Assembly (NCBI RefSeq): GCF_001742225.1
Contig: NZ_CP017076.1
Span: 1,692,809 to 1,756,808 of the forward strand
Direction: 5' to 3'
Source: Novosphingobium resinovorum
GTDB lineage: Bacteria; Pseudomonadota; Alphaproteobacteria; Sphingomonadales; Sphingomonadaceae
Length of the DNA: 64,000 bases
Part shown: positions 16,480 through 25,340 of the stretch, one piece after another
Numbering within the stretch: the stretch's first letter is position 1
Layout of the letters: each line of letters opens with the position of its first letter
Translations under genes and position numbers: made by a program
The notes under the pieces: generated by a model
Databases searched by the model: none
What the model was told of the DNA's origin: nothing
Seen by the model: the letters and a program-made list of their open reading frames with translations, nothing else

Positions 16480-17925
16480 ATGGCCGATCGAGATCCGGAA
16501 ATCGCCGGAAAGCTGGGTGAAGACCGCAGCGAAGGCATAAGCTGGGCGGAACTGATGGCGCAGGATTCGCGCACTCCGCCTGCGATTCTGACTGACGAGA
16601 GCTATACGTACCGCGGTTCGGAGGCGATTCCCGCCGAGCGTTACACCAGCGAGGCATTCGCCAAGCTCGAACGCGAGCGGATGTGGCCCTACGTGTGGCA
16701 GTTCGTCGCGCGCGAGGAAGACCTGCCCGATCCGGGTGACTTCATCGTCTATGAGAACGCGGGCCGTTCGTACCTCGTCAGCCGTCAGGACGACGGCTCG
16801 ATCCGGGCGATGCACAATGTCTGCCTCCACCGTGGCCGCAAGCTGCGCACCGAGGAAGGCGCCGCCGACAAGTTCGTCTGCCCGTTCCACGGTTTCGCAT
16901 GGAAGAAGGACGGCAGCTTCGATTCGATGCCCTGCCAGTGGGACTTCCCGCATCTGGCCGAAAAGGACCTCGACCTGCCCGCCGCCGAAGTGGGCCGCTG
17001 GTCGGGCTACGTCTTCATCCGCGAGGAATCGGGCGGCCCGAGCCTCGAGGAATTTCTCGCCCCGCTGCCCGAGCACTTCAAGCGCTGGCGGCACGAGGAA
17101 TGCGCCAGCGTCATGCGCGTGGCCAAGGAAGTCCCGGCGAACTGGAAGGTGGTGATGGAAGCCTTCATGGAGGCCTGGCACACCATCGTCACGCACCCGC
17201 AGCTGCTGCCGTTCACTGGCGATTCCAACGCCGCCTACTGGACCTGGGGCGACAATGTGAACGTCAACCTCGTCCCCTTCGGCGTGATGAGCCCGCACAT
17301 CGCGGAAGGGCAGGGCGAGCAGTGGATCGTCGACGAGTTCATCAAGTACAACGGCCGCTCTGGCGACAACTACGAAGGTGAGGCCCACGCCAACCCGATG
17401 GCGATCCAAGTGCCCGAGGGCATGACCGCCCGCGCGGCGCTGGGCGCCGCCATGCGCGCGGCCTATACCGAGAGCACCGGCTACGACCACGAGAGCGCGA
17501 CCGACGCCGAACTGCTCGACGGACTCGTCTACAACGTGTTCCCGAACTTCGCGCCTTGGGGCGGGTACATGCCGAACATCGTCTACAACTGGCTGCCCGG
17601 CAAGACGCCCGACACCTGCATCATGGAAGTGCGCATCCTCGCGCGTATTCCCAAGGGCCAGCCGATCCCGCGCGGCGCGCCGCTCAAGATGCTGCGGCTC
17701 GACCAGAAGTGGACCGAGGCGCCGGAACTGGGCATTCTGGGCGACGTGTTCGAGCAGGACATGGACAACCTGCCTTACGTGCAGGACGGCCTTCATGCCT
17801 CGAAGAACGGCAAGGTGAACCTCGGGAACTATCAGGAAATCCGCATCCGTCAGTTCCAGGACACGATGATGAAGTACATCGTCGGCGACCTTGGGGGCGA
17901 CCTCGGCGGGGCTCCGAAGGCATGA
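16480..17925 (+). CDS. Rieske non-haem iron oxygenase, catalytic (alpha) subunit
   Basis: 481-aa aromatic-ring-hydroxylating oxygenase alpha subunit. The [2Fe-2S] ligands are C115-x-H117 and C134-x2-H137 (CLHRG and CPFHGF). The mononuclear iron site is E231-AW-H234-x4-H239, with the distal carboxylate probably D427 in EQDMDN. All ligands are present, so it should be active. No beta subunit, ferredoxin or reductase is encoded nearby. That suggests an alpha-only oxygenase, such as an O-demethylase or alicyclic hydroxylase, using electron-transfer partners from elsewhere. Its TGA overlaps the ATG of the ThuA-like gene (ATGA), so the two are coupled. Confidence 0.93.
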   Translation: MADRDPEIAGKLGEDRSEGISWAELMAQDSRTPPAILTDESYTYRGSEAIPAERYTSEAFAKLERERMWPYVWQFVAREEDLPDPGDFIVYENAGRSYLVSRQDDGSIRAMHNVCLHRGRKLRTEEGAADKFVCPFHGFAWKKDGSFDSMPCQWDFPHLAEKDLDLPAAEVGRWSGYVFIREESGGPSLEEFLAPLPEHFKRWRHEECASVMRVAKEVPANWKVVMEAFMEAWHTIVTHPQLLPFTGDSNAAYWTWGDNVNVNLVPFGVMSPHIAEGQGEQWIVDEFIKYNGRSGDNYEGEAHANPMAIQVPEGMTARAALGAAMRAAYTESTGYDHESATDAELLDGLVYNVFPNFAPWGGYMPNIVYNWLPGKTPDTCIMEVRILARIPKGQPIPRGAPLKMLRLDQKWTEAPELGILGDVFEQDMDNLPYVQDGLHASKNGKVNLGNYQEIRIRQFQDTMMKYIVGDLGGDLGGAPKA

Positions 17926-18698
17926 GTGAGGCTGAAGGCGCGCATCCTCCGCGCATAAACTGCGTCCTCATCTGCGGCGGCGTGTGGCACGACATGGACT
18001 TCGCGCGGCTGGAGCTTCTCAAGCTCCTCGCCGAAGACCCCAGCGTGCGCACCCGCGTGTTCGAGGATTATGAGAACCTCGACGCACTGCGGCAGGCGGA
18101 CATCCTCATCACCTATACCTGCGACGTCACGCCCTCGCTGGCGGCGCAGGAGGTGCTGCGCGACTGGCTGAAGGCGGGCGGGCGCTGGCATGCGCTGCAC
18201 GGCACCAACTCGGTGCTGCGCCTGCTGTCCGAAGGGCCGGACAAGGGCCTGTGGGACGCCCCGCGCTGGGCACCGCTGTTCATGGACATGCTGGGTTCGC
18301 AGTTCATCTCGCACCCGCCGATCGCGCCTTACACGGTGACCGTGGCCGATCCCGGCCATCCGCTGGTGGCGGGCATCGAGCCGTTCGAGACGACCGACGA
18401 ACTCTACCACATGGAGACGCACGGTCACCTGCACGTCCTGCTGGAGACCGACTGCACGGTCGAGGGCACCGGCTTCGTCGAGGCGGCCGATGCGCTGGGC
18501 AAGCAGCCGGTGATGTACCTCAAGGACCACGGCAAGGGCGCCGTACTCTACAACACGCTGGGGCACTGCCGGGGGCACTACGACCTCCAGCCGATGCTCG
18601 ACTGGTGGCCTACGGTGGACCGCTGCGCCTGGGATCTCCCGGTGTTCTACGAATTGCTGCGCCGGGGCATCGCCTGGCTCAAGCAGAGCGGGAAGTGA
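17922..18698 (+). CDS. ThuA-like domain protein
   Basis: 258-aa protein of the ThuA family (class-I glutamine-amidotransferase-like fold). Conserved features are CVLICGGVWHD at the start, ADILITYT, and HGTNS followed by FISHPP. No signal peptide is present. ThuA-like proteins are linked to sugar (trehalose) metabolism but their chemistry is poorly defined. The ATGA overlap with the Rieske gene makes a pathway role likely here, for instance handling the oxygenated product. That is inference. Confidence 0.88.
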   Translation: MSEAEGAHPPRINCVLICGGVWHDMDFARLELLKLLAEDPSVRTRVFEDYENLDALRQADILITYTCDVTPSLAAQEVLRDWLKAGGRWHALHGTNSVLRLLSEGPDKGLWDAPRWAPLFMDMLGSQFISHPPIAPYTVTVADPGHPLVAGIEPFETTDELYHMETHGHLHVLLETDCTVEGTGFVEAADALGKQPVMYLKDHGKGAVLYNTLGHCRGHYDLQPMLDWWPTVDRCAWDLPVFYELLRRGIAWLKQSGK

Positions 18699-18734
18699 GA
18701 CGCGGCGCCGGGGTCTGCCCCGGCGCAGCCCCGC

Positions 18735-19217
18735 TCAATCGACCTTGAACGGAAGCGCTCCGGTTTTATCCGACCGCGTCGGCCACAGGATGGTGAGCGC
18801 AATCCGTGCGAACTTCCAGCGGCCGTCCTGCCGGACGTAATGGTCGTCGTAGCGACCAATCAGCAGCAGCGGGTTCGCCTCCCCGCCCGGCGTGACGATG
18901 GCCGAGCCCGCATGCTGGCGGGTGACGAGGTCCAGCAACAGGCAATGCCCGTGAGCGGTGTCAGATCCCGTCAGCTCGATGGCGTGATTGGCGACGTAAT
19001 GCAGCGTCTCTAGCGGCGCGCGCAGGTGCTTCCAGTGCTGGCGATAGAGGCCGAGCACCGCCTCGACGCCTTCGTAGGGCTCCGGAAACTCGCATAGGAT
19101 GTCGTCGGCGAAATTGCGGCGCACCGCAGCCTCGTCCATCGAGTCGAAGGCGGTCGAGTAATCCACGCGAAGCTGGCGGATTTCCTCGCGTGCGATCAGG
19201 TCTTCAAGAGTCATCAT
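18735..19217 (-). CDS. NTF2-like (SnoaL_4) protein 2
   Basis: 160-aa NTF2-like fold. LEDLIAREEIRQLRVDYSTAFD at the N-terminus and RYDDHYVRQDGRWKFARIAL near the C-terminus are typical of SnoaL_4 domains. It shares family, not close sequence, with the protein at 2031-2585. It lies 16 bp downstream of the TetR gene on the same strand and is convergent with the Rieske/ThuA pair. It could be an isomerase, a dehydratase or a binding protein; the family does not allow a choice. Confidence 0.85.
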   Translation of the reverse strand: MMTLEDLIAREEIRQLRVDYSTAFDSMDEAAVRRNFADDILCEFPEPYEGVEAVLGLYRQHWKHLRAPLETLHYVANHAIELTGSDTAHGHCLLLDLVTRQHAGSAIVTPGGEANPLLLIGRYDDHYVRQDGRWKFARIALTILWPTRSDKTGALPFKVD

Positions 19218-19233
19218 CTTCTCCCGCTTGTTA

Positions 19234-20016
19234 TTATTCCTTGGTCGAGGCGCGCTTGAGGCGGGCGATCTTCTTCTGGATCGCTGCCAGCTTGCGCATG
19301 TAGGTCTCGCGAATGTCGCCGGTCAGCAGCAGCGCCGCGCTCTGCAGGAAGCAGGCGTGCAGTTCGGCGCGGCACTGGTCGCCCGCGCACTGGCCCAGCG
19401 CCCAGCGGCGGTAGACCACGAATTCGTGCATGACGTGGGTGTCCACCAGCGTCGGTAGGTCGAGATCATCGCGGACGTGGCCTTTGGCGCGCTGAAGGTT
19501 CAGCCACCCCGAGAAGCGCGTGTGCGCCACCGAGGTCAGTTCCCGCACTTCCAGTTCGCGCGGCTCGGGGGCGAAGACGAAGTCGATCACGACGCGGGCG
19601 TAGAGACTGTCGCGCTCAAGCTCGCTGACCATCCAGTCGAGTTCGCGGAACACCACCTCCAGCGTGTAAGTCGCACCGCGCCGGGCGATGTGTTCGCGCA
19701 CCTCGACCATGCGATCGACGACGGTGGCGCTGATGACGCCGTCCTTGTCGCCGAATAGGCGGTAGAGCGTGCGCTGGGCCACCCCGGCGTCTTCGGACAA
19801 TCGCCGGATGGTCAGCGCCGCGACTCCGCCTTCGCCGAGGATGCGGTGCGCGGTGTCGACGATGCGCGCACGGCGCTCGGTCATCGCCGGGCTGGTGTAG
19901 CGGCGGCGAATCACCGGCGGTTTTTTCGCGATCACGTCTTGCATCGCAGCAATGCCCCCCGGCGTGGTGGTTCTCTTTTCATTACCGGGAGAAACGTGAA
20001 CTTCGCCGCTCTCCAA
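19234..20016 (-). CDS. TetR/AcrR family transcriptional regulator
   Basis: About 260-aa repressor-type regulator. The helix-turn-helix domain spans the stretch from RRARIVDTAHRIL through GVAQRTLYRLFGDKDG, followed by a ligand domain I cannot assign. TTG at 20016 is preceded by a strong GGAGGGG site seven bases away and is taken as start. ATG at 19944 would remove the first 24 residues, which precede the HTH. It is divergent from TonB receptor 2. The 17-bp site at 20060-20076 in the shared promoter region matches one at 12055-12071, so it may repress itself, the receptor and the SDR at 12 kb. Confidence 0.9.
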   Translation of the reverse strand: MESGEVHVSPGNEKRTTTPGGIAAMQDVIAKKPPVIRRRYTSPAMTERRARIVDTAHRILGEGGVAALTIRRLSEDAGVAQRTLYRLFGDKDGVISATVVDRMVEVREHIARRGATYTLEVVFRELDWMVSELERDSLYARVVIDFVFAPEPRELEVRELTSVAHTRFSGWLNLQRAKGHVRDDLDLPTLVDTHVMHEFVVYRRWALGQCAGDQCRAELHACFLQSAALLLTGDIRETYMRKLAAIQKKIARLKRASTKE

Positions 20017-20059
20017 GACAATCCCCTCCGCTCCATCACCGCTGCACTGCGGTAAAACA

Positions 20060-20076
20060 AATCATACATGAATGTT
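20060..20076. promoter_or_regulatory. Candidate operator, copy 2 (TetR/TonB receptor 2 intergenic region)
   Basis: AATCATACATGAATGTT lies in the AT-rich 179-bp space between the divergent TetR and receptor genes. Its reverse complement matches 12055-12071 at 14 of 17 positions, and it has half-sites AATCAT and ATGAATGTT around a short centre. Probable regulator-binding site. Confidence 0.45.
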
Positions 20077-20195
20077 TTTTATGTCTTCACAAAAATGATC
20101 ATCTGTACTCATTTATGCCTGTCCGGCGAAAAAGTCGGCACGTGATTCGAACTGCCCATGACCAAACGAAGGCAGTCGGCTCGGAGGGGAAGAAC

Positions 20196-22526
20196 ATGAT
20201 CGGCAAACGACACCTGAATTGCGTCTTCACGACTTTCGCCATGGGGCTTCTGGCGAGCGTCAGCACTACCGCGATGGCACAAAGCGCTCCGGCTTCCGCG
20301 CCGCCGCAGGCCGATCCGCCGCCGCAGCAGGGCGGACTGGAGGACATTGTCGTCACCGCGCGGCGCATCTCGGAATCGCTGCAGGACACGCCGGTGGCGG
20401 TTTCCGCCTTCACCGAGACGGCGATCCAGAACAAGTTCGCCACCGACATCCGCGCGCTGGCGGGCGACGTGCCCAACGTCGTCATAACCAACGTCCCGGG
20501 CTTCAACGCCGCCTCGATCGGCATTCGCGGCCAGTCCACCGGCGACATCATCCTGACCTTCGAGCCCGCCGTCGGCGTGGTGGTGGACGACTTCGTGCTC
20601 GCCCACGTCCAGACCCAGTTGTTCGACCTGTTCGACGTGGAGCGCATCGAAGTCCTGCGCGGACCGCAGGGCACGCTGTTCGGCAAGAACACCGTGGGCG
20701 GCGTCGTCAACGTCATTACCAAGAAGCCGGAGCCCGGCTTCAGCGGCGAAGTGCGGCTCGGCTATTCCAGCTTCAACACCAAGGACGTCAAGGCCGCGAT
20801 CAATATCCCGCTCGCCGACAACCTCTACTTCCGCGCGGCAGGATCGTTCCAGGAAAGCGACGGCTACTACCGTCTGACCAAGAACAACGACGTCGACGGC
20901 TTCGAGGGCGTGCCCGGACGCGGCCAGCGCTGGGGCGGATCGCGCTACTTCAGCGCCCGCGCCAAGCTCTTGTGGGAGCCGACCGACGACACCAACATCC
21001 TGCTCACCTACGAACTGCTGCGCGATCGTGGCGACAGTCCGCCTTCGGTCAACGAGACGCCTCCGGGTTTCCTGATCGACGTGGTCGGCTTCCCCGGCAT
21101 TCAGACGACCGGGCAAAGCCCCTACAAGACCGGCACCACACTGTGCGAAGGTTCGGCCACTGCGCCGACTTGCGTGGGTACGCTCGATGGTCACCGCGTC
21201 GATGTGGACGGCGTCTACTTGCGCGGCGAGCATTCGGTCGATGACGTCGGCACGATCACCGTCGTCGGCGGCTGGCGGCGGGTGCAGTCCAAGCTGCCTT
21301 CCGACTATACGGGTGAGAACGCCTACTTGTTCGTCTCTGCGCGTGAGGACGTGCGCAAGCAGTACAGTCTCGAGGCACGGTTCAGCTCCGACTTCTCGGA
21401 CGTCCTGAAGTTCACCGTGGGCGGCATGTACTGGGGGCAGAAGCTGGACGCCAATGCTACCAGCTTCCTCGGCTTCCTGCGCTTCCTGGGAGACCCCACC
21501 GCGCTGACCGACCCGAACCAGTCCACCGCGAACTACAAGGTCGACAGCTACGCCGTGTTCGGCGAGGCGGAATACAAGGTCGCCGACCCGTTCTCGGTCT
21601 TCGTCGGCGCCCGCTACACCAAGGAGAGCAAGGACTTCGCGGTGCGTCCGCAAGTGCGCCGCTCGACGATCGCGACCGGGTTCTGGCCCGAGTACAGCGA
21701 CAGCGCGAAGTTCTCCAAGCCGACGATGCGCGCAGGCTATCGCTGGGAGATCGCGCCGGGGATCAACAACTACTTCACCTACAGCCAGGGCTACAAGTCG
21801 GGCGGCTACAACGAGCAGGCGATGTCCGCTACGTCGGCGCTGCCGTTTCGTGAGGAGACCGCCGACAGCTTCGAACTGGGCTTCAAGACCGAGACGGCCG
21901 ATCGCAAGCTGCGCGTCAACATCGCGGCGTTCTATGTGAAGTACAACGATCTGCAGCGCGACGCGGTGGTCCCCTTCATCGATCCGATCACAGGCCTGCC
22001 GGGGCAGGAGACGCGGACGACCAATGCGGGCAAGGCCCACGTAAAGGGCATCGAACTCGAAATCTCCGCCGCACCGGTGGTGGGCCTGACGATGGGCGCT
22101 TCGGTTGGCTGGCAGAAGGCGGAGTACGACGAGTTCAGCACCGACGTGAACGGTGACGGCGTGAACGACGATGCCTCCTACCTCAAGCTGCGCAATGCGC
22201 CCAAGTGGACGGCCAGCGGGAACGTGCATTACGAGTTCCCGCCGACCGACTGGGGCGTCGTCTCGCTCAACGCAGACGTCAACTATCAGGCACAGTACGA
22301 ATCCACGACGCTCAACGCCGACTATTCGCAAGGTCAGGCGCGCACACTGGTGGGGGCAAGCATCGGCTGGACCGATCCCGACGAGCGCTTCCGCGTCGCG
22401 GTGTTCGGTCGCAACCTGCTGGACAAGGTCTACCGCGTCTCGGCCAACTCGGTCGCGGGGCTGTTCAACTTCACCAACTACGCCCCGCCGAGGAGCTTCG
22501 GCGTTGAAGGCTCGGTGAAGTTCTGA
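20196..22526 (+). CDS. TonB-dependent outer-membrane receptor 2
   Basis: 776-aa outer-membrane transporter. A signal peptide ends near TAMAQS (about residue 29), a Pro/Gln-rich linker follows, and the TonB box DIVVTARR is at about 50-57. The plug contains RIEVLRGPQGTLFGKNTVGG, and the barrel ends in Phe (EGSVKF). The start at 20196 is supported by GGAGGGGAAGAAC. No STN domain is present, so it transports without sigma signalling. It is divergent from the TetR gene and probably under its control. The substrate is unknown, likely the compound handled by the Rieske/SDR block or the operon at 24-32 kb. Confidence 0.95.
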   Translation: MIGKRHLNCVFTTFAMGLLASVSTTAMAQSAPASAPPQADPPPQQGGLEDIVVTARRISESLQDTPVAVSAFTETAIQNKFATDIRALAGDVPNVVITNVPGFNAASIGIRGQSTGDIILTFEPAVGVVVDDFVLAHVQTQLFDLFDVERIEVLRGPQGTLFGKNTVGGVVNVITKKPEPGFSGEVRLGYSSFNTKDVKAAINIPLADNLYFRAAGSFQESDGYYRLTKNNDVDGFEGVPGRGQRWGGSRYFSARAKLLWEPTDDTNILLTYELLRDRGDSPPSVNETPPGFLIDVVGFPGIQTTGQSPYKTGTTLCEGSATAPTCVGTLDGHRVDVDGVYLRGEHSVDDVGTITVVGGWRRVQSKLPSDYTGENAYLFVSAREDVRKQYSLEARFSSDFSDVLKFTVGGMYWGQKLDANATSFLGFLRFLGDPTALTDPNQSTANYKVDSYAVFGEAEYKVADPFSVFVGARYTKESKDFAVRPQVRRSTIATGFWPEYSDSAKFSKPTMRAGYRWEIAPGINNYFTYSQGYKSGGYNEQAMSATSALPFREETADSFELGFKTETADRKLRVNIAAFYVKYNDLQRDAVVPFIDPITGLPGQETRTTNAGKAHVKGIELEISAAPVVGLTMGASVGWQKAEYDEFSTDVNGDGVNDDASYLKLRNAPKWTASGNVHYEFPPTDWGVVSLNADVNYQAQYESTTLNADYSQGQARTLVGASIGWTDPDERFRVAVFGRNLLDKVYRVSANSVAGLFNFTNYAPPRSFGVEGSVKF

Positions 22527-22651
22527 CGATGGTGGCGGCGCTCTCCTCACGGGCAGGTGCGGGCCTGCGCCGAGCCGGCCTTCCCCTGCGGTTTCGTGCG
22601 CCGCAGGGGAAGGTTAGCCTGCTCTCGCTTCGTGATGACGCCCCCCCATGC

Positions 22652-22727
22652 CGTCATTGCGAGCGGAGCGAAGCAATCCAGGGCGGTTTGCGCAGCGCTG
22701 GATTGCTTCGCTCCGCTGGCAATGACG
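22652..22727. repeat. REP-like palindrome, family B copy 1
   Basis: Arms of 29 bp with one mismatch (left arm 22652-22680, right arm 22699-22727) enclose an 18-bp loop. Each arm contains the core GCGAAGCAATCCA or its complement. The same family occurs at 42911-42987. It lies between the 3' ends of convergent genes. Confidence 0.85.
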
Positions 22728-22738
22728 AAGGTGGAGTT

Positions 22739-24226
22739 TCAGGGCAGCTTGTGCGCGCGGCCGATGCCCTTGGGGACGAGGTCGAAGGCGAAGCTGATGC
22801 GTTCCTTGTCGCCGCCGAAGGGCAGCGTGGCGTGCCAGAGATACGAGGGGAACAGGATCATCCGGCCCGCTCGGGGCTGGTAGGTGACGGGCGTGCCGCC
22901 GCCGCCCAGTTCCTCCGGCAGCAGGCCGATCGCGAAGGCACCGTCTTCACCCTCGAACTGTGGATAGTAGACACCCGAGAGCCAGTTGGGGGCATGGATA
23001 TGCGAGCCGACTTCGCCGCCGGGGCGCAGGATCGTGCCCCACAGGGTCAGGCTCCATTCCTCGGGCAACGCGTGGAGCAGGGGGTGGTCGGCGGGTTCCT
23101 CGGCAAGGCGTGCATGGGCACTGGCGAGATGATCGCGGGCGATCCGTGCAAGGGCGCCGATCGCCGGGCTCCGCGCATCGACGAGGTCGGCGCTCTGGCG
23201 TCCCTGGCGGGTCACGAGGCCCTCCGGCTCGAACGTCAGCGAGGGGTGAGCACGCAGTTCCTCCACCAGCGCGGCGTTGAACGTCGCGAGGTCTTCGAAG
23301 CCCGGCGCGGCGTCGATGTCATGCACGGTGACGAAGCGGTCGAGCGCCATGATCCGTTCGCGATCGCCGGTCCAGCCGAGCTTCTCGAAGGCGGCGAGGG
23401 CCAGCGCCACCGGCGTGGTGACGCTCGGCTGCGTGGCGACGAGTTTACCGCAGACGCCCAGCGCATCGCGCTCCTGCCCGCCGCGGATCATCGCCCGTAC
23501 CAGATTGATGCCGAGCGCATGGTTGGGCTGTGCCGGATCGAAGGCGCGGCGCAGCACATTCACCGCACCTGTGTAATCGCCGGCCCGCTCGCGCATGAGG
23601 CCAAGCTGGTTTGCCGCGCGTGGGTTGCGGGGCTGTACGCGCAGGATTTGCCCGACGAGGCTTTCCGCCTCGCCCCCCTGACCGCAGGCGGCGAGCGCAT
23701 CGACAAGGTTCAGCGCCGTGTCGAGGTGCCCGGGCCGCAGTTCCAGCGAGCGCCGGTAACGGCTCACCGCCTCGCCGTGCCGTCCGAGCCGCGCCAGCGC
23801 GACCCCCGTATTGTTGAGCGCATCGGCGCTGTCTCCGGCCTGCGTCAGCATCTCCAGCGCCTCGTCGTATCGCTCCGCCGCGATCAGGCAGGAGCCGAGA
23901 TTCGCCAGCGTTGCGGCATGTCCGGGGCGCAGTTCCAGCGCGGCGGCGAAAGCCTGCAGCGCCTCCTCGTAAGCGCCTGCGTTCTTGAGCGCGACGCCCA
24001 GGTTCTGCCGGCGTCCGGCATCACGCGGATCGGCGGCGCAGGCATCGCCGAAGGCGCGCACCGCATCTTCCATGCGCCCGGTACGCTGGGCGACGATCCC
24101 GGCCAGTGTCAGCGCATCGGCATCTCCCGGCTTCGCGGAGAGCAGGCGGTCCACCAGGGGCCGGGCCGCCACCGGGTCCGGCCCCTGCGCGACGCGCGCC
24201 GCTTCGGCCAGCATTTCCCCCCACAT
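22739..24226 (-). CDS. TPR protein with C-terminal putative 2OG-Fe(II) oxygenase domain
   Basis: 495 aa. The first roughly 280 residues are tetratricopeptide repeats (recurrent patterns such as NLGVALKNAGAYEEALQAF and ALNNTGVALARLGRHGEAV). The C-terminal third resembles the 2OG-FeII_Oxy_5 domain: GSHIHAPNWLSGVYYP supplies His residues, WHATLPFGG the distal His, and RISFAF the 2-oxoglutarate-binding Arg. Such fusions are predicted hydroxylases of unknown substrate. Its ATG lies only 20 bp from the divergent start of the ABM-like gene, with GGAGAGG as its ribosome site. Confidence 0.88.
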   Translation of the reverse strand: MWGEMLAEAARVAQGPDPVAARPLVDRLLSAKPGDADALTLAGIVAQRTGRMEDAVRAFGDACAADPRDAGRRQNLGVALKNAGAYEEALQAFAAALELRPGHAATLANLGSCLIAAERYDEALEMLTQAGDSADALNNTGVALARLGRHGEAVSRYRRSLELRPGHLDTALNLVDALAACGQGGEAESLVGQILRVQPRNPRAANQLGLMRERAGDYTGAVNVLRRAFDPAQPNHALGINLVRAMIRGGQERDALGVCGKLVATQPSVTTPVALALAAFEKLGWTGDRERIMALDRFVTVHDIDAAPGFEDLATFNAALVEELRAHPSLTFEPEGLVTRQGRQSADLVDARSPAIGALARIARDHLASAHARLAEEPADHPLLHALPEEWSLTLWGTILRPGGEVGSHIHAPNWLSGVYYPQFEGEDGAFAIGLLPEELGGGGTPVTYQPRAGRMILFPSYLWHATLPFGGDKERISFAFDLVPKGIGRAHKLP

Positions 24227-24246
24227 GACGAAAGGTCCTCTCCGAT

Positions 24247-24564
24247 ATGATTGGTGTCATCATGCATGTCCGCACGAAGCCGGACAAGACGCAGCGCTTC
24301 ATCGAACTGACCACGCAACTGCAGAAGGACGTGCGCGCCAACGAGGCCGATACGCTGCTGTTCCAGGTCATGCAATCGCGCGAGGACCCGAACGCCTTCG
24401 GCTTCACCGAGATCTTCACCGACATCGCCGCCAAGGAAGCGCATGCGAACCGGCCCTACCACGTCGCCATGTCGGCGGAGGGCTACGCCTGCCTCGACGG
24501 CGACCCCGACATCCGCGTCTTCGACCTTCTGGGTGAAGCCGCCAAGGCAGGAGTTCACGCATGA
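24247..24564 (+). CDS. Antibiotic-biosynthesis-monooxygenase (ABM) domain protein
   Basis: 105-aa dimeric alpha+beta barrel protein (MHVRTKPDKTQRFIEL at the N-terminus, then LFQVMQSREDPNAFGFTEIF). The fold includes cofactor-free quinone-forming monooxygenases and haem-degrading enzymes, but many members have no known activity. First gene of the rightward run 24247-32595. No clear ribosome site precedes the ATG, and the gap to the divergent TPR gene is 20 bp, so its promoter must lie inside that gene. It overlaps the next gene by ATGA. Confidence 0.85.
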   Translation: MIGVIMHVRTKPDKTQRFIELTTQLQKDVRANEADTLLFQVMQSREDPNAFGFTEIFTDIAAKEAHANRPYHVAMSAEGYACLDGDPDIRVFDLLGEAAKAGVHA

Positions 24565-25340
24565 CCGGTTCGCTTGAAGGACGCATCGCCCTCGTCACCG
24601 GATGCACCGGCGGCATCGGCAGTGAGATATCGCGCCAACTGGCCGAGGCAGGTGCGACCGTCATCGGCGCCGACCTCCCCGCCGAGGCAGGGGGCTGGCA
24701 GGGCGATTCCTATCTCTCGCTCGACGTGACCGACGAGGTATCCTGGCAGTCGGCGATCGGCGCGGTGGAGGCGCAGCACGGGCGGCTCGACGTGCTGGTC
24801 CATGTCGCGGGCATTGTCGTCGTCGAGAAGATGGAGAACACCACCATCGAGCAGTGGCGCAAACAGATGGCGGTCAACGTCGATGGCCCGTTCCTCGGCA
24901 CCAAGGTGGCGGCGCAGCTCCTCCGGCGCTCGGGCGAGAGCGTGCCGCACGGGGCTTCGGTGATCGTGATCTCATCGGTCGCGGGCAAGATCGGCTCGCC
25001 GCTGCACGTCGGGTACTGCACCTCCAAGGGCGCGGTGACGCTGTTCGTGAAGGCCTGCGCGATGGAGTTCTCCGCGCTGGGCTACAAGGTGCGGGTCAAC
25101 TCGGTGCACCCCAGCGGCGTCAAGACCGGCATGGTCGACCACATCCTCCAGCGCATCGTCGACAACGGTTTCGCCGCCAGCGTCGAGGAAGCCGCCGCCG
25201 GGCTCGCCCCCGCGCACCCGATCGGGCGCATGGCCGATCCCATCGACGTCGCCAAGACCGTGCGCTTCCTCGCCTCCGACGAGGCCGGGTACATGCACGG
25301 CTCGGAACTGATCGTCGATGGCGGGTTCACCGCGCAATGA
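24561..25340 (+). CDS. SDR family NAD(P)-dependent oxidoreductase 5
   Basis: 259-aa classical SDR with TGCTGGIG, a VHVAGIV variant of the NNAG motif, catalytic VISSVAG plus YCTSK, and the C-terminus GSELIVDGGFTAQ. It overlaps both neighbours by ATGA junctions (24561-24564 and 25337-25340), so three genes are translated as a block. It resembles the SDR at 13882-14661. Second gene of the nine-gene operon. Confidence 0.93.
   Translation: MTGSLEGRIALVTGCTGGIGSEISRQLAEAGATVIGADLPAEAGGWQGDSYLSLDVTDEVSWQSAIGAVEAQHGRLDVLVHVAGIVVVEKMENTTIEQWRKQMAVNVDGPFLGTKVAAQLLRRSGESVPHGASVIVISSVAGKIGSPLHVGYCTSKGAVTLFVKACAMEFSALGYKVRVNSVHPSGVKTGMVDHILQRIVDNGFAASVEEAAAGLAPAHPIGRMADPIDVAKTVRFLASDEAGYMHGSELIVDGGFTAQ

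Noticed and set aside
20109..22550. A long minus-strand frame across TonB receptor 2
   Set aside because: Mirror image of the receptor gene; the + strand has signal peptide, TonB box, plug motif and ribosome site, and the minus frame has none.
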